Shown one piece after another: positions 63,984 to 64,000 of a stretch of DNA of 64,000 nt. The first letter of the stretch is position 1. Each line of letters starts with the position of its first letter. The DNA comes from Sphingomonas sp. UV9 (lineage in GTDB: Bacteria > Pseudomonadota > Alphaproteobacteria > Sphingomonadales > Sphingomonadaceae): the NCBI RefSeq assembly GCF_004101245.1, contig NZ_SCIN01000001.1:1068784-1132783 (forward strand), read 5' to 3'. A program made the position numbers and the translations under genes. The notes under the pieces were generated by a model. That model was not told the origin of the DNA and searched no databases. It saw only the letters and a list, made by a program, of their open reading frames with translations.

Positions 63984-64000
63984 ACACCCTTTGATCGACA

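Overview
The window is a GC-rich alphaproteobacterial chromosome segment, most likely from a sphingomonad (Sphingomonas or a close relative). This is judged from codon use, gene order (eno-ftsB, carA-carB-greA, yqeY-dnaG-rpoD, mtaB-ftsY-yciB, rpsP-rimM-trmD-rplS), a crtZ/crtW ketocarotenoid pair and many short palindromic intergenic repeats typical of this group. No similarity search was run. Names rest on motifs and gene context, and most starts were chosen from frame, overlap and visible Shine-Dalgarno sequence.

Layout. 1-7 kb: partial lipid kinase, periplasmic cyclophilin, then a tightly coupled five-gene operon (ATP-grasp ligase, flavin monooxygenase, MetN-MetI-MetQ transporter) and CorA. 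7-17.7 kb: MDR oxidoreductase, low-complexity DUF2171 protein, tRNA-Ala(CGC), small secreted proteins, prolyl oligopeptidase, MFS exporter, DUF885 lipoprotein, alpha/beta hydrolase. 17.7-32.3 kb: housekeeping core with ftsB, eno, a small membrane/stress protein cluster, rhomboid protease, greA, carB, a small unknown gene, carA, yqeY, dnaG and rpoD. 32.3-35.9 kb: a variable segment after rpoD holding crtZ-crtW, a broken second copy of the rpoD 3' end, the rpoD-type terminator, and an AT-richer AIPR-family gene. 36-43 kb: rluE and the rpsP/rimM/trmD/rplS ribosome-maturation group. That group is split by a vapBC toxin-antitoxin pair and a plus-strand thioredoxin-reductase-like gene, and ffh follows. 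43-48.5 kb: GGDEF/EAL protein, mtaB, ftsY, yciB, sodB. 48.6-62.5 kb: accessory catabolic genes for acyl or xenobiotic substrates (SDRs, zinc alcohol dehydrogenase, APH-like kinase, acyl-CoA dehydrogenase, twin-domain TetR regulator, MFS, GSTs, acyl-CoA ligase, thioesterase). The end carries an EF-hand protein and an OmpR-type regulator.

Main points of interest: (1) crtZ-crtW lies between two rpoD 3' ends that differ mostly at synonymous positions, which suggests import by recombination. (2) The rpsP-rimM-trmD-rplS unit is interrupted, and trmD now starts inside the vapC stop codon. (3) A palindromic repeat of a kind found elsewhere between genes lies in frame inside the acyl-CoA ligase gene. 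(4) A YfcG-type GST has an in-frame TGA at codon 7. (5) A lone AIPR defence-type gene sits in the variable segment. (6) The ATP-grasp/monooxygenase/MetNIQ operon suggests uptake and processing of an unidentified sulfur or amino-acid-like compound.
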